Origin: JARRQJ01 sp963810615
GTDB taxonomy: Bacteria; Pseudomonadota; Gammaproteobacteria; DRLM01
DNA: 64,000 nt
Direction of reading: 5' to 3'
Assembly: GCA_963810615.1 (NCBI GenBank)
Contig: CAWEOA010000008.1
Span: 868,001-932,000, forward strand
Position numbers and translations under genes: made by a program. The notes under the pieces were generated by a model. It worked only from the letters and a program-made list of their open reading frames with translations. It did no database searches and was not told where the DNA came from. Below, in pieces: positions 26,676-35,122 of the stretch; positions within the stretch are counted from its first letter, which is position 1; every line of letters begins with the position of its first letter.

Positions 26676-27285
26676 CTCCCCCTTCAATACCCCCAGGGCA
26701 TAAAGGTGGAGCGCGAAGCGAGGGGGCAACCGGGAGAGGGATGGGTTGTGTCTGGCAGGCGTGAACCCCATCCCCACCCTAGCCCTCCCCTTGAAGGGGA
26801 GGGGACAAGGAGAAGCAATTTCAGCCGAGCGAGCTTTGTCTGTCTCAAGTGCAGGCGCGCACTTGAACCCCGCAGTTATCTTCTCCTCCCCCTTGAAGGG
26901 GAGGGGACAAAGAGAAGAAGATCAGATATCAGCCAACTGTTGCTTTGTCTGTCTCAAATGGAGAGGCGCGCACTTGAACCCCGCAATGATGGGTTGTGTC
27001 TGGCAGGCGTGAACCCCATCCCCACCCTAGCCCTCCCCTTGAAGGGGAGGGGACAAGGAGAAGCAATTTCAGCCGAGCGAGCTTTGTCTGTCTCAAGTGC
27101 AGGCGCGCACTTGAACCCCGCAGTTATCTTCTCCTCCCCCTTGAAGGGGAGGGGACAAAGAGAAGAAGATCAGATATCAGCCAACTGTTGCTTTGTCTGT
27201 CTCAAATGGAGAGGCGCGCACTTGAACCCCGCAATGATCTTCTCCTCCCCCTTCAAGGGGGAGGCCGGGAGGGGGATGGGGTATT
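26676..27285. repeat. Class III repeat array including a 248-bp tandem duplication
   Basis: A block beginning ATGGGTTGTGTCTGGCAGGC is present twice head to tail, 26741-26988 and 26989-27236, with no difference found by eye. Each unit contains two class III hairpins (CCCTTGAAGGGGAGGG) and two variants of TTGTCTGTCTCAAATGGAGA. Frames running through it are not genes: the unit length is not a multiple of three and the block is built from intergenic repeats. Confidence 0.8.
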
Positions 27286-27431
27286 CAGCGGGTTAAACTC
27301 TATTCTCTCCCATTTCATGCCGTGACTTATTCGGAATGGCCAACATTCTTGTTTAATCCCACCGCACGGAGCAAATCTCTTCACGCTTCACAATTAACAG
27401 GGGAGGCCTATGTCTCCGGACTGCACAGTAC

Positions 27432-27523
27432 GTAGCCTGGGTTGAGCGCCTTCCGCGAAACCCGGGACCTTTTGGGCGCGGCGTTGTGTTTCCCGGGTTT
27501 CGCTCACGCTCAACCCAGGCTAC
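27432..27523. repeat. Long nested inverted repeat
   Basis: Outer 17-bp arms GTAGCCTGGGTTGAGCG / CGCTCAACCCAGGCTAC (27432-27448, 27507-27523) enclose inner 12-bp arms CGAAACCCGGGA / TCCCGGGTTTCG (27456-27467, 27491-27502). The whole could fold into one long hairpin. Confidence 0.8.
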
Positions 27524-27556
27524 ATGCTTTAGGGAAAACAAGGAATCATAAAACCC

Positions 27557-27630
27557 GCGCAGCGAGAAATCTGTACTGCGGGGATCAGATATACACCTAG
27601 CAAGATTTCTCGCTGCGCTCGAAATGACAA
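27557..27630. repeat. Class II intergenic repeat, inverted pair
   Basis: GCGCAGCGAGAAATCTG and AGATTTCTCGCTGCGCTCGA face each other across 30 bases, just downstream of argF. Confidence 0.7.
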
Positions 27631-27666
27631 CAGTATTGTAGTCGGGAGACCCCGCCATGGCGGAGA

Positions 27667-28584
27667 TTATCTCTCCCCTGTGTTACACAACAACAACTCC
27701 AACAGTGCCTTTTGCGAATGCAGGCGGTTTTCCGCTTCTTCCCATACAACGCTGTGCGGGGCGTCGATGACCTCGGCGGTGACTTCCTCGTCGCGATGGG
27801 CGGGCAGGCAATGCATGAACAGGGCGTCGGGCTTGGCGCGGGCCATGATCGCGGCGTTGACTTGATAGGCGGCGAAGGCGGCGCCGCGGGCCATTTGTTC
27901 CTGTTCCTGACCCATGCTGGCCCACACGTCGGTGACCACCAGGTCCGCATCTTCGGCGGCGGCGGCCGGATCACTGATCAGCCTGACCTGCTTGCCCGCG
28001 GCGCTGACGATTGCGGGGTCCGGTTGATAACCATCCGGACAGGCGATACGTAGTTCGAACTCCAGGATTTGCGCGGCGTGGATGTAGGAATGGCTCATGT
28101 TGTTGCCGTCGCCCAACCAGGCCACGCGCTTGCCGCGGATGTCGCCGCGGTGTTCGAAATAGGTCTGCATGTCGGCCAATAGCTGACAGGGATGTTCGCG
28201 ATCGGTTAGGGCATTGATCACCGGCACCCGGGAATTGGCGGCGAAGGTTTCCAGCTTGTCGTGTTCATAGGTGCGGATCATCACCACGTCCACCATGCGC
28301 GACAGCACCCGTGCGGTATCTTCGATGGGTTCGCCGCGGCCCAGCTGGGTGTCGCGCGGCGAGAGAAAGATGGCGTGACCGCCGAATTGCAGCATCGCCG
28401 CCTCGAAGGAGACGCGGGTGCGGGTCGAGGATTTTTCGAAGATCATCCCCAGCACTTTATTTTTCAGGGGTTCGTAGTGGGTGCCGTTGAGTCGTTCGGT
28501 CTTCAAGGCGCCGGCGCGCGCGATGAGCGCGCGCAGTTCCGCCGCGGATAGGTCCAGCAATGAAAGGAAATGACGTACCGTCAT
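27667..28584 (-). CDS. argF: Ornithine carbamoyltransferase (anabolic)
   Basis: Protein of 305 residues from the ATG at 28584 (MTVRHFLSLLDLSAAELRAL). The carbamoyl-phosphate loop SSTRTRVSFEAAM, the motif DREHPCQLLADM and the ornithine-binding HCLPAHRDEE are all present. It makes citrulline from ornithine and carbamoyl phosphate in arginine synthesis. The start lies 10 bases after the stop of argD; a further upstream frame extension (to 28617) would overlap argD and is unlikely. The operon is argD-argF on the minus strand. Confidence 0.95.
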   Translation of the reverse strand: MTVRHFLSLLDLSAAELRALIARAGALKTERLNGTHYEPLKNKVLGMIFEKSSTRTRVSFEAAMLQFGGHAIFLSPRDTQLGRGEPIEDTARVLSRMVDVVMIRTYEHDKLETFAANSRVPVINALTDREHPCQLLADMQTYFEHRGDIRGKRVAWLGDGNNMSHSYIHAAQILEFELRIACPDGYQPDPAIVSAAGKQVRLISDPAAAAEDADLVVTDVWASMGQEQEQMARGAAFAAYQVNAAIMARAKPDALFMHCLPAHRDEEVTAEVIDAPHSVVWEEAENRLHSQKALLELLLCNTGER

Positions 28585-28594
28585 CGGAATGGAG

Positions 28595-29794
28595 TTATGC
28601 GCCGCTGTCGCGCGCAAACGCTATCACCAGTTCCGCCACGCTGTCGGCGATCTGGTCGGCCTCCTGATCGCTGATGATCAGCGGCGGCAGCAGGCGGATT
28701 ACCCGCTCTGCAGTGACGTTGATGAGCAGTCCCTGTTCCAGGGCCTTGCCCACCAGTTCGCCGCAGGGGCGTTGCAATTCGATGCCGATCATCAGCCCCA
28801 GGCTGCGGATATCGTCGACGATCTTGCATTCCGCGTCATCGCAATGAGTGAGGCGGTCGCGCAGCCGGGTGACCATGCGTTTGCTCAGTGCGGCGGCGCG
28901 CGCCGTCAGCTTGCCTTTTTCGATGACATCCAGCACCGCCAGGGCGGCACTGCACGCCAGGGGATTGCCGCCGAAGGTGGTGGCGTGATTGCCGGGCTTG
29001 AAGACCTCCGCCGCCTCGCCGCGCGCCAGGCAGGCGCCGATGGGCACGCCGTTGGCCAGGCCCTTGGCCAGGGTCATTACGTCCGGGACGATGGCGGTGT
29101 GCTGGAAGGCGAACCACTTACCGGTGCGGCCCATGCCGGTTTGTACCTCGTCCAGCATCATCAGCCAGCCCTGCTGATCGCATAAGGCCCGTACACCGGC
29201 AAGATAATCGTCGTCCGGGACATTGACCCCGCCTTCGCCCTGCACCGGCTCCAACAGCACCGCCACAACATCGGGGCTGTTCTTGGCGATGGTCTGCAGG
29301 GCCTCGAGATCGTTGTAGGCCACGCGCAGGAAGCCGCGTACCAGGGGCTCGAAACCGGCCTGCGCCTTGCGGCTGCCGGTGGCGGTCAGGGTCGCCAGGG
29401 TGCGGCCGTGAAAACTGTTTTCCGCCACCACGATGGTGGGGATGGTGATGCCTTTCTTGTGGCCGTAGAGGCGAGCGAGCTTGATGGCCGCCTCATTGGC
29501 CTCGGCTCCGGAATTGCAGAAAAACGCCTTATCCAGGCCGCTCAATTGGGTCAGGCGTTCCGCTAGTTCTTGCTGTTTGGCGATGCCGTAAATATTGGAG
29601 GTATGTACCAGGCGGCGGGACTGGTCGCACAGCGCCTCGGCCACCGCCGGATGGGCATGGCCCAGGCCGCATACCGCCACGCCGCTGAGGGCGTCCAGGT
29701 ATTTCTTGCCCGTGGTGTCCCACAACCAAGCGCCTTCTCCCCGTTCGAAGGTGACCGGGAGTCGTGCATATGTTGACATGAGTGCCTCTGACAT
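28595..29794 (-). CDS. argD: Acetylornithine aminotransferase
   Basis: Protein of 399 residues of the class-III PLP aminotransferase fold. Motifs: DALSGVAVCGLGHAHP, FFCNSGAEANEAAIKLAR, ENSFHGRTLATL, MMLDEVQTGMGRTG, and the PLP-lysine in MTLAKGLANGVP. It converts N-acetylglutamate semialdehyde to N-acetylornithine; the family often also serves in lysine synthesis (succinyl-DAP). The start may be the ATG at 29794 or the fifth-codon-later ATG at 29779. A rho-independent terminator-like hairpin lies 23 bases upstream of the start on the same strand, which suggests attenuation. Confidence 0.94.
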   Translation of the reverse strand: MSEALMSTYARLPVTFERGEGAWLWDTTGKKYLDALSGVAVCGLGHAHPAVAEALCDQSRRLVHTSNIYGIAKQQELAERLTQLSGLDKAFFCNSGAEANEAAIKLARLYGHKKGITIPTIVVAENSFHGRTLATLTATGSRKAQAGFEPLVRGFLRVAYNDLEALQTIAKNSPDVVAVLLEPVQGEGGVNVPDDDYLAGVRALCDQQGWLMMLDEVQTGMGRTGKWFAFQHTAIVPDVMTLAKGLANGVPIGACLARGEAAEVFKPGNHATTFGGNPLACSAALAVLDVIEKGKLTARAAALSKRMVTRLRDRLTHCDDAECKIVDDIRSLGLMIGIELQRPCGELVGKALEQGLLINVTAERVIRLLPPLIISDQEADQIADSVAELVIAFARDSGA

Positions 29795-29816
29795 ACCTTT
29801 GCCTGCCCGTTAAATG

Positions 29817-29843
29817 CAAAAAGGCAGCTCCACCGGGGCTGCC
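29817..29843 (-). terminator. Terminator/attenuator-like hairpin in the argD leader
   Basis: On the minus strand GGCAGC-cccggtgga-GCTGCC is followed at once by TTTTTG. It stands between any argD promoter and the argD start (29794), with no minus-strand gene upstream, so it would act within the leader. Confidence 0.65.
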
Positions 29844-29982
29844 GGAAATCCCAAAGGCGCAATGTTACAAGCTCTTTCCCTGGCTGGCAAACCTTGGGCT
29901 TATGGTTTGTTATTAGGCCCAATTGCAGGTATTTGCGGTTATATACGGTTTCCCGCTGATTTGAGGGGATTGCTGCAGTGTA

Positions 29983-30022
29983 GGTCACATGGTTGTAACA
30001 TTACTGTAGTCTAATCGTAACG
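29983..30022 (+). promoter_or_regulatory. Pho-box-like direct repeats upstream of phoB
   Basis: Four 7-mers at exact 11-bp spacing: GGTCACA (29983), TGTAACA (29994), TGTAGTC (30005), CGTAACG (30016). The 7+4 periodicity is that of PhoB binding sites, which suggests autoregulation. The last unit is 26 bases before the phoB start. Confidence 0.6.
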
Positions 30023-30048
30023 CTTTGATCGATAGGCGATGATTATAT

Positions 30049-30738
30049 ATGGCCGTGAATATCTTGTTGGTGGAAGACGAGCCGGCAATTCAGCAGATGG
30101 TGGCTATGGCCTTGCGCAAGGCCGGCTATGAGGTGGCCATGGCCAGCGACGCCAGCGAGGCCCAGATCCGGATCGCCGGACAGCTGCCGGATCTGATGTT
30201 ACTCGACTGGATGCTACCCGGCATCAGCGGCGTGGAATACGCGCGCCAGCTGAAAAAAAGTGAGCTCACCCGCGAGGTCCCGATCATTATGTTGACCGCG
30301 CGCGGCGAGGAGTCTGATAAAATCCGGGGTTTCGACAGCGGCGCCGATGATTACGTCACCAAGCCTTTTTCGCCGCGTGAACTGGTGGCGCGCATCAATG
30401 CAGTACTGCGTCGCGCTTCACCGCATGTGACAGCTGAAGTGATAGAGGTGGGTGGATTGCGCTTGGACGCGGCCGGCCATCGGGTGACGGTGCAAGATGA
30501 GGTGCTGTCCATGGGGCCGACGGAGTACCGCTTGTTGCATTTTTTCATGACCCACTCCGAACGGGTTTATACTCGCGGTCAGTTGCTGGACAGGGTGTGG
30601 GGGGGGGATGTCTATGTGGAGGAACGCACGGTGGATGTGCATATCCTGCGATTGCGCAAGATACTGGCCGCCCACGGCTATGAGCGTCTCATCCAGACGG
30701 TGCGGGGCTCGGGTTACCGGTTTTCCATGCAGGCTTAA
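30049..30738 (+). CDS. phoB: Phosphate regulon response regulator PhoB
   Basis: Protein of 229 residues. The receiver domain has acidic residues ILLVEDEPA, phospho-acceptor Asp in LLDWMLPGISG (about residue 54) and Lys in VTKPFSPRELVARI. The C-terminal OmpR-type winged helix ends LIQTVRGSGYRFS. It binds Pho boxes and activates phosphate-starvation genes; candidate boxes precede both phoB and pstS here. It is followed three bases later by phoR. Confidence 0.95.
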   Translation: MAVNILLVEDEPAIQQMVAMALRKAGYEVAMASDASEAQIRIAGQLPDLMLLDWMLPGISGVEYARQLKKSELTREVPIIMLTARGEESDKIRGFDSGADDYVTKPFSPRELVARINAVLRRASPHVTAEVIEVGGLRLDAAGHRVTVQDEVLSMGPTEYRLLHFFMTHSERVYTRGQLLDRVWGGDVYVEERTVDVHILRLRKILAAHGYERLIQTVRGSGYRFSMQA

Positions 30739-30741
30739 ACC

Positions 30742-32061
30742 TTGACTAATCCCTGGGTCGCCGAGCTCTCACTGGTCGCCGCTTTGCTGGCGGCGGCCCT
30801 GTTGCTCGGATGGATCAACGGCCATGTGGCCTTGCTGGTGTGGCTGGTAACGGTCGGATATCTGGTCTTTCATCTCTATAAGTTATACCGTTTGGAAACC
30901 TGGTTGAGCGCCGGCGCCGGTCAGCCGCCGCGCGGCGGGCAGGGCGTGTGGGGCGAGGTGTATTATCAGCTCTATCGTCTGCGCCAGCACCATCGCCGCC
31001 GCAAGCGCACTTTGGCGCAATACCTCCATCGCTTTCGCGAATTCACCGCCGCCATGCCCGATGCCACCGTGGTGTTGCGCACCAGCGGCGAGATCGAATG
31101 GTTCAACGAGGCGGCGGGACGCTTGCTGGGTTTGCGGGCGCCGCAGGATATCGGGCAACGCATCATGAATCTGGTGCGCCATCCGGTCTTCACCCAGCAT
31201 TTCCGCGCGCAGCGCTTCGGCGATTCGGTGGAGTTTCCCGCGCCGGACGACGAGGGGATGATCCTGGCGGTGAGCGTGGTGCCGTATGGTAATGAACAGC
31301 TGCTGCTGGTGGCGCGTGACAATACCCGCCTGCACAAACTCGAACAAGTCCGGCGCGACTTCGTCGCCAACGTCTCCCATGAACTGCGTACCCCGCTGAC
31401 GGTGATCAGCGGTTTCCTCGAGACCCTGGGCGACTTTCCCCGCATCGGCGCCCAGGACCGCAAGCATGCCCTGCAACTGATGAGTCAGCAGACGTCGCGT
31501 ATGCAGCACATCGTCGATGACTTGTTGCTGTTGTCGCGTCTGGAGACCGATCAGCGCCCGGTGCGTCTGGAGCAGGTGGCGGTGCCTGATCTCTTGGATA
31601 CCATGGCCGACGAAGTCAAGACCTTGAGCGGCGGCAAGCACGCTATCCGCATCGAGGTGGAACAGGACCTGCACCTGCACGGCAATCCGGAAGAACTGCG
31701 CAGCGCCTTCACTAATCTGGTGTCCAATGCAGTGCGCTACTCGCCGGGCGGCGGAACCATCACCATTCGTTGGTTTGCCGACGCTCGCGGTGCCCATTTC
31801 CAGGTGCAGGATACCGGGGTCGGTATTGCCGAGCATGATATCCCGCGCTTGACCGAGCGCTTTTACCGTGTGGACACGGCGCGCTCCCGCCAGAGCGGCG
31901 GCACCGGATTAGGACTCGCCATCGTCAAGCACGTGCTGGAACGGCACAATGCCGTATTGGAGATCAGCAGTGAGTTGGGTGCGGGCAGCACCTTCAGCTG
32001 CGACTTCCCGTCCTCAGAGATACTGCGCCCGGTGGACCAAGTGCTGAGCGGCAGCAAGTAA
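30742..32061 (+). CDS. phoR: Phosphate regulon sensor histidine kinase PhoR
   Basis: Protein of 439 residues from a TTG start three bases after phoB. The N-terminus has hydrophobic membrane segments (LVAALLAAALLLGWI, VALLVWLVTVGYLVF). A basic linker, a PAS domain (about residues 98-200), HisKA with the phospho-His in FVANVSHELRTPLTVI (about residue 213), and HATPase (VSNAVRYSPGGG, GGTGLGLAIVKHVLE) follow. The layout is that of PhoR, which lacks a large periplasmic sensor and is controlled by the Pst-PhoU complex encoded opposite it. Confidence 0.95.
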   Translation: MTNPWVAELSLVAALLAAALLLGWINGHVALLVWLVTVGYLVFHLYKLYRLETWLSAGAGQPPRGGQGVWGEVYYQLYRLRQHHRRRKRTLAQYLHRFREFTAAMPDATVVLRTSGEIEWFNEAAGRLLGLRAPQDIGQRIMNLVRHPVFTQHFRAQRFGDSVEFPAPDDEGMILAVSVVPYGNEQLLLVARDNTRLHKLEQVRRDFVANVSHELRTPLTVISGFLETLGDFPRIGAQDRKHALQLMSQQTSRMQHIVDDLLLLSRLETDQRPVRLEQVAVPDLLDTMADEVKTLSGGKHAIRIEVEQDLHLHGNPEELRSAFTNLVSNAVRYSPGGGTITIRWFADARGAHFQVQDTGVGIAEHDIPRLTERFYRVDTARSRQSGGTGLGLAIVKHVLERHNAVLEISSELGAGSTFSCDFPSSEILRPVDQVLSGSK

Positions 32062-32095
32062 TAAGTTTGTCTGCCCCGTAGCACAAGCCCAGGCT

Positions 32096-32180
32096 GTCAT
32101 TTCGAGCGCAGCGAGAAATCTTATTCCGCGACGCCTTTGCAAATCTGGATGGTTAAGATTTCCCGCTGCGCTCGAAATGA
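32096..32180. repeat. Class II intergenic repeat, inverted pair
   Basis: GTCATTTCGAGCGCAGCGAG and CCGCTGCGCTCGAAATGA face each other over 85 bp, between convergent phoR and phoU. Confidence 0.75.
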
Positions 32181-32317
32181 TACGGAGGCGCTGAATAATT
32201 CGTTCCTGCTCCTTTATGCCCTGCGGGTACTCAGGGGGAAGGACAGGATGAGAGGATCTAAAACAAAGAGCTGGCTCATGTGAAAGCCAGCCGCATAGCT
32301 CAAACATTTGAAAGAAT

Positions 32318-32440
32318 CTTCTCCTCCCCCTTCAAGGGGGAGGATGGGAGGGGGATGGGTTGTGCTTGCAGGGGTTAACCCCATCCCCACCCTAACCCTC
32401 TCCTTTATGCTCTTTGGGTATTGAAGGGGAGGGGACAAAG
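32318..32440. repeat. Class III intergenic repeat
   Basis: CTCCCCCTTCAAGGGGGAGG and ATTGAAGGGGAGGGGACAAA modules; same family as 26.7-27.3 kb. Confidence 0.7.
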
Positions 32441-32459
32441 AGAATGCTCTAATGCCCAC

Positions 32460-32538
32460 CGGGGTGCAAAAAATACATTGCACCCGTTCGGCGGAGAAAA
32501 GATCCAGTGGATCTTTTCCTGATTCCGCCTCACCCCCT
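32460..32538. repeat. Double-hairpin element, copy A
   Basis: Hairpin 1: GGGTGCA / TGCACCC. Hairpin 2: GAAAAGATCC-agt-GGATCTTTTC inside a GGCGG / CCGCC outer stem. It matches 39652-39729 with a compensated pair change in hairpin 2. Confidence 0.65.
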
Positions 32539-32610
32539 CCTTGAAGGGGGGGCGTGGTTTCATTAGTGTTTCACGTATCAAGGCCGAGCGTTATTTATTG
32601 ACGGGGGCGT

Positions 32611-33342
32611 TCAGCGCCCGCCTTGATCCCGGACTTCCTTTTCCATGTGTTCCAGGCTGGTGTGGCGCACGTCTTTGCCGTGTACCAGATAGATCACATA
32701 TTCACAAATGTTTCGGGAACGGTCGCCGATGCGACCCAGGGCGCGGGCCGACCACATGACGTCGAGCGCCTTGGGAATGGATGAAGGGTTTTCCATCATG
32801 TAGGTGATCAATTGACGGGTGATGCTCTCGTATTCCTGATCCGCCTTGAAATCCTGGCGCCATACCGTTACCGCAGCCTCGGGATCCATGCGGGCGAAGG
32901 CGTCCAGCGCTTCGTGAAGCATATGCTTGACCTGGTCGCCCAGGTGTTCGATGTAGAAATGGGGATTGCGCTTATCGTCACCGCCGGCCTCGGCGAGGCT
33001 GAGGGTCATGCGCGCGATACGCGCCGCCTCGTCGCCGATGCGTTCCAGATCGGTGATGGTCTTGATGACGGCGATGATCAGGCGCAGATCGGAGGCGGCG
33101 GGCTGGCGGCGGGCGAGGATTTGCACGCACTCGTCATCGATGGCGACTTCCTGAGCGTTGACTTTGTAGTCGCCGGTAATCACGGCCTCGGCGAGGCGGG
33201 TGTCGACGTTCATCAGGGCGCGGAGCGCATCCGTGAGTTGCTGCTCCACCAGGCCGCCCATGGTGAGGACGCGGTTGCGGATGTCTTCCAGCGCAACGTT
33301 GAATTGATGGGAAATATGCTGACCGATACTGATCTTGTCCAT
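32611..33342 (-). CDS. phoU: Phosphate transport system regulator PhoU
   Basis: Protein of 243 residues, all helical, with two PhoU repeats. Visible motifs include SHQFNVALEDIRNRVLTMGG, DDECVQILARRQP, RIGDEAARIARM and the second-repeat equivalent RIGDRSRNICEYV. These acidic clusters bind metal at the membrane-proximal face. PhoU links PstSCAB activity to PhoR and keeps PhoR inhibitory when phosphate is plentiful. It is the last gene of the pstSCAB-phoU unit, 26 bases after pstB, and converges on phoBR. Confidence 0.95.
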   Translation of the reverse strand: MDKISIGQHISHQFNVALEDIRNRVLTMGGLVEQQLTDALRALMNVDTRLAEAVITGDYKVNAQEVAIDDECVQILARRQPAASDLRLIIAVIKTITDLERIGDEAARIARMTLSLAEAGGDDKRNPHFYIEHLGDQVKHMLHEALDAFARMDPEAAVTVWRQDFKADQEYESITRQLITYMMENPSSIPKALDVMWSARALGRIGDRSRNICEYVIYLVHGKDVRHTSLEHMEKEVRDQGGR

Positions 33343-33368
33343 AACGCTGTGGGCCCTATAGTACTGCG

Positions 33369-34199
33369 CTAGCCGTAACGACCGGTGATGTAATCCTCGG
33401 TTTCTTTACGGCGCGGATTGGTGAATATGGTGTTGGTGTCATCGAACTCGATCAGACTTCCCAGATACATGAAAGCGGTATAGTCCGAGACGCGGGCGGC
33501 CTGCTGCATGTTGTGGGTGACGATCACAATGGTGTAATCGTTTTTCAATTCGTCGATCAGCTCCTCGATATGCGCGGTGGAAATGGGATCCAGGGCCGAA
33601 GCGGGTTCATCCAGCAACAGCACATCCGGTTTGACGGCGATGGCCCGTGCGATACACAGGCGCTGCTGCTGACCGCCTGACAGACGGGCACCGCTCTGCT
33701 TGAGCTTGTCCTTCACTTCGTTCCACAGAGCGGCCTTGCTCAAGGCCCATTCTACACGATCGGCCATTTCGGCGCGTGACAGTTTCTCGTAGAGGCGGAT
33801 ACCGAAGGCGACGTTGTCGTAGATCGACATGGGGAAGGGCGTGGGTTTCTGGAACACCATGCCGATCTTGGCCCGCAACAGGTTCAGGTCCTGGCGCTTT
33901 TCCAGGACGTTGGCGCCGTCCAGCAGGATCTGGCCGGTGGCGCGCTGATCGGGATACAACTCATAGATGCGGTTGATGCTGCGCAGCAGGGTGGATTTTC
34001 CGCAGCCGGAAGGGCCGATGAAGGCCGTGACCTGTTTCTCGGCGACCTGCATGTTGATGCTCTCCAGGGCGCGGTACTTGCCGTAGTAGAAATTCAGGTC
34101 GCGGATCACGATCTTGGGGTTGGCGATGTCGATGAGCGACGCGGGCTCCTCGGAAGCATGGTCTACGGTCGGGGGTGCGACGTATTCCTTCTTTCCCAT
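33369..34199 (-). CDS. pstB: Phosphate ABC transporter ATP-binding protein PstB
   Basis: ABC ATPase with Walker A GPSGCGKSTLLRSINR, signature LSGGQQQRLCIARA, Walker B VLLLDEPASALDP and the PstB-typical NFYYGKYRALESINM and LGSLIEFDDTN. The ATG at 34199 is preferred because AAAGGA lies six bases upstream. An in-frame ATG at 34265 would add 22 residues and has no visible ribosome-binding site. It drives high-affinity phosphate import with PstA/PstC. Confidence 0.94.
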   Translation of the reverse strand: MGKKEYVAPPTVDHASEEPASLIDIANPKIVIRDLNFYYGKYRALESINMQVAEKQVTAFIGPSGCGKSTLLRSINRIYELYPDQRATGQILLDGANVLEKRQDLNLLRAKIGMVFQKPTPFPMSIYDNVAFGIRLYEKLSRAEMADRVEWALSKAALWNEVKDKLKQSGARLSGGQQQRLCIARAIAVKPDVLLLDEPASALDPISTAHIEELIDELKNDYTIVIVTHNMQQAARVSDYTAFMYLGSLIEFDDTNTIFTNPRRKETEDYITGRYG

Positions 34200-34270
34200 G
34201 GTGGTCCTTTGGGGTTCGGTATTGGCCGTAAGTTGAAATGATAGCGTGCCTTCTTTAGAGGACATGGGTC

Positions 34271-35113
34271 TTATTTCTCCCGTCTACGCGGCCGCAATAC
34301 CGTGCGGGCCACGATGTTCATAAATAGGACGCTCAAGGTGATCAGTAAGGCGCCGGCCCATGCCAGGTGGTGCCAATCTTCGTAGGGGCTCATGGCGAAT
34401 TGGAAGATTACCACGGGCAGATTGGGCATGGGGCTGTTCATATTGGTGCTCCAGAACTGATTATTCAGGGCGGTGAACAGCAACGGTGCGGTCTCGCCGC
34501 TGATGCGTGCTACCGCCAGCAGCACCCCGGTGAGAATCCCAGTGACGGAGGCGCGGTAGACGACGGCGGAAATGACCTTCCAACGCGGCGCGCCCAGTGC
34601 CGCGGCCGCTTCGCGCAGGGTGTCGGGGACCAGGCGCATCATGTCTTCAGTGGTGCGCACCACCACCGGAATCATGATCAGGGCCAGGGCCATCGACCCC
34701 GCCCAGCCCGAGAAGTGGCCCATGGTGACCACCATCATTTCATAGACGAAGACACCGATAATTATAGACGGTGCGCTGAGCAGTACGTCATTGACGAAGC
34801 GCACGATGGAGGCCAACTTCGAATACCGCCCGAATTCCGCGAGAAAGGTGCCCGCCAGGACACCCAGCGGCGTGCCGATGAGGGTGGCGACACCGGTGAG
34901 GATGACACTGCCGACGATGGCATTCGACAGCCCGCCCGCGTTACCCGGCGGCGGTGTCATCTTGGTAAATACGTCGAGGCGCAGCCAATGAAGTCCGTTG
35001 TCGAACAGGGTCCACAACAGCCAGATCAGCCAGAACAGACCGAAGACGGTTGCCGCCACCGAGACGCTGAGATTGAAGGCATTGATGATGCGGCGACGGG
35101 TATAAAGATTCAT
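34271..35113 (-). CDS. pstA: Phosphate ABC transporter permease PstA
   Basis: Protein of 280 residues with six predicted helices. The permease cytoplasmic loop DTLREAAAALGAPRWKVIS and the substrate-channel region RISGETAPLLFTALNNQFWS are characteristic of PstA. It forms the inner-membrane channel with PstC. It starts nine bases after the pstC stop and is followed closely by pstB. No irregularities seen. Confidence 0.94.
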   Translation of the reverse strand: MNLYTRRRIINAFNLSVSVAATVFGLFWLIWLLWTLFDNGLHWLRLDVFTKMTPPPGNAGGLSNAIVGSVILTGVATLIGTPLGVLAGTFLAEFGRYSKLASIVRFVNDVLLSAPSIIIGVFVYEMMVVTMGHFSGWAGSMALALIMIPVVVRTTEDMMRLVPDTLREAAAALGAPRWKVISAVVYRASVTGILTGVLLAVARISGETAPLLFTALNNQFWSTNMNSPMPNLPVVIFQFAMSPYEDWHHLAWAGALLITLSVLFMNIVARTVLRPRRREK

Positions 35114-35122
35114 GGCAGGGTC

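Noticed and set aside
26741..27236. Possible CRISPR array
   Set aside because: Only two long identical units, no short repeat-spacer pattern and no cas genes.
26643..27325. Open frames through the repeat block
   Set aside because: Translate class III repeats; the repeat unit of 248 bp shifts frame each time.
29814..30014. 66-codon plus-strand frame between argD and phoB
   Set aside because: Overlaps the argD leader hairpin and the Pho-box region; no coding features.
30883..31836. 317-codon minus-strand frame
   Set aside because: Shadow of phoR; His/Gln-rich antisense translation.
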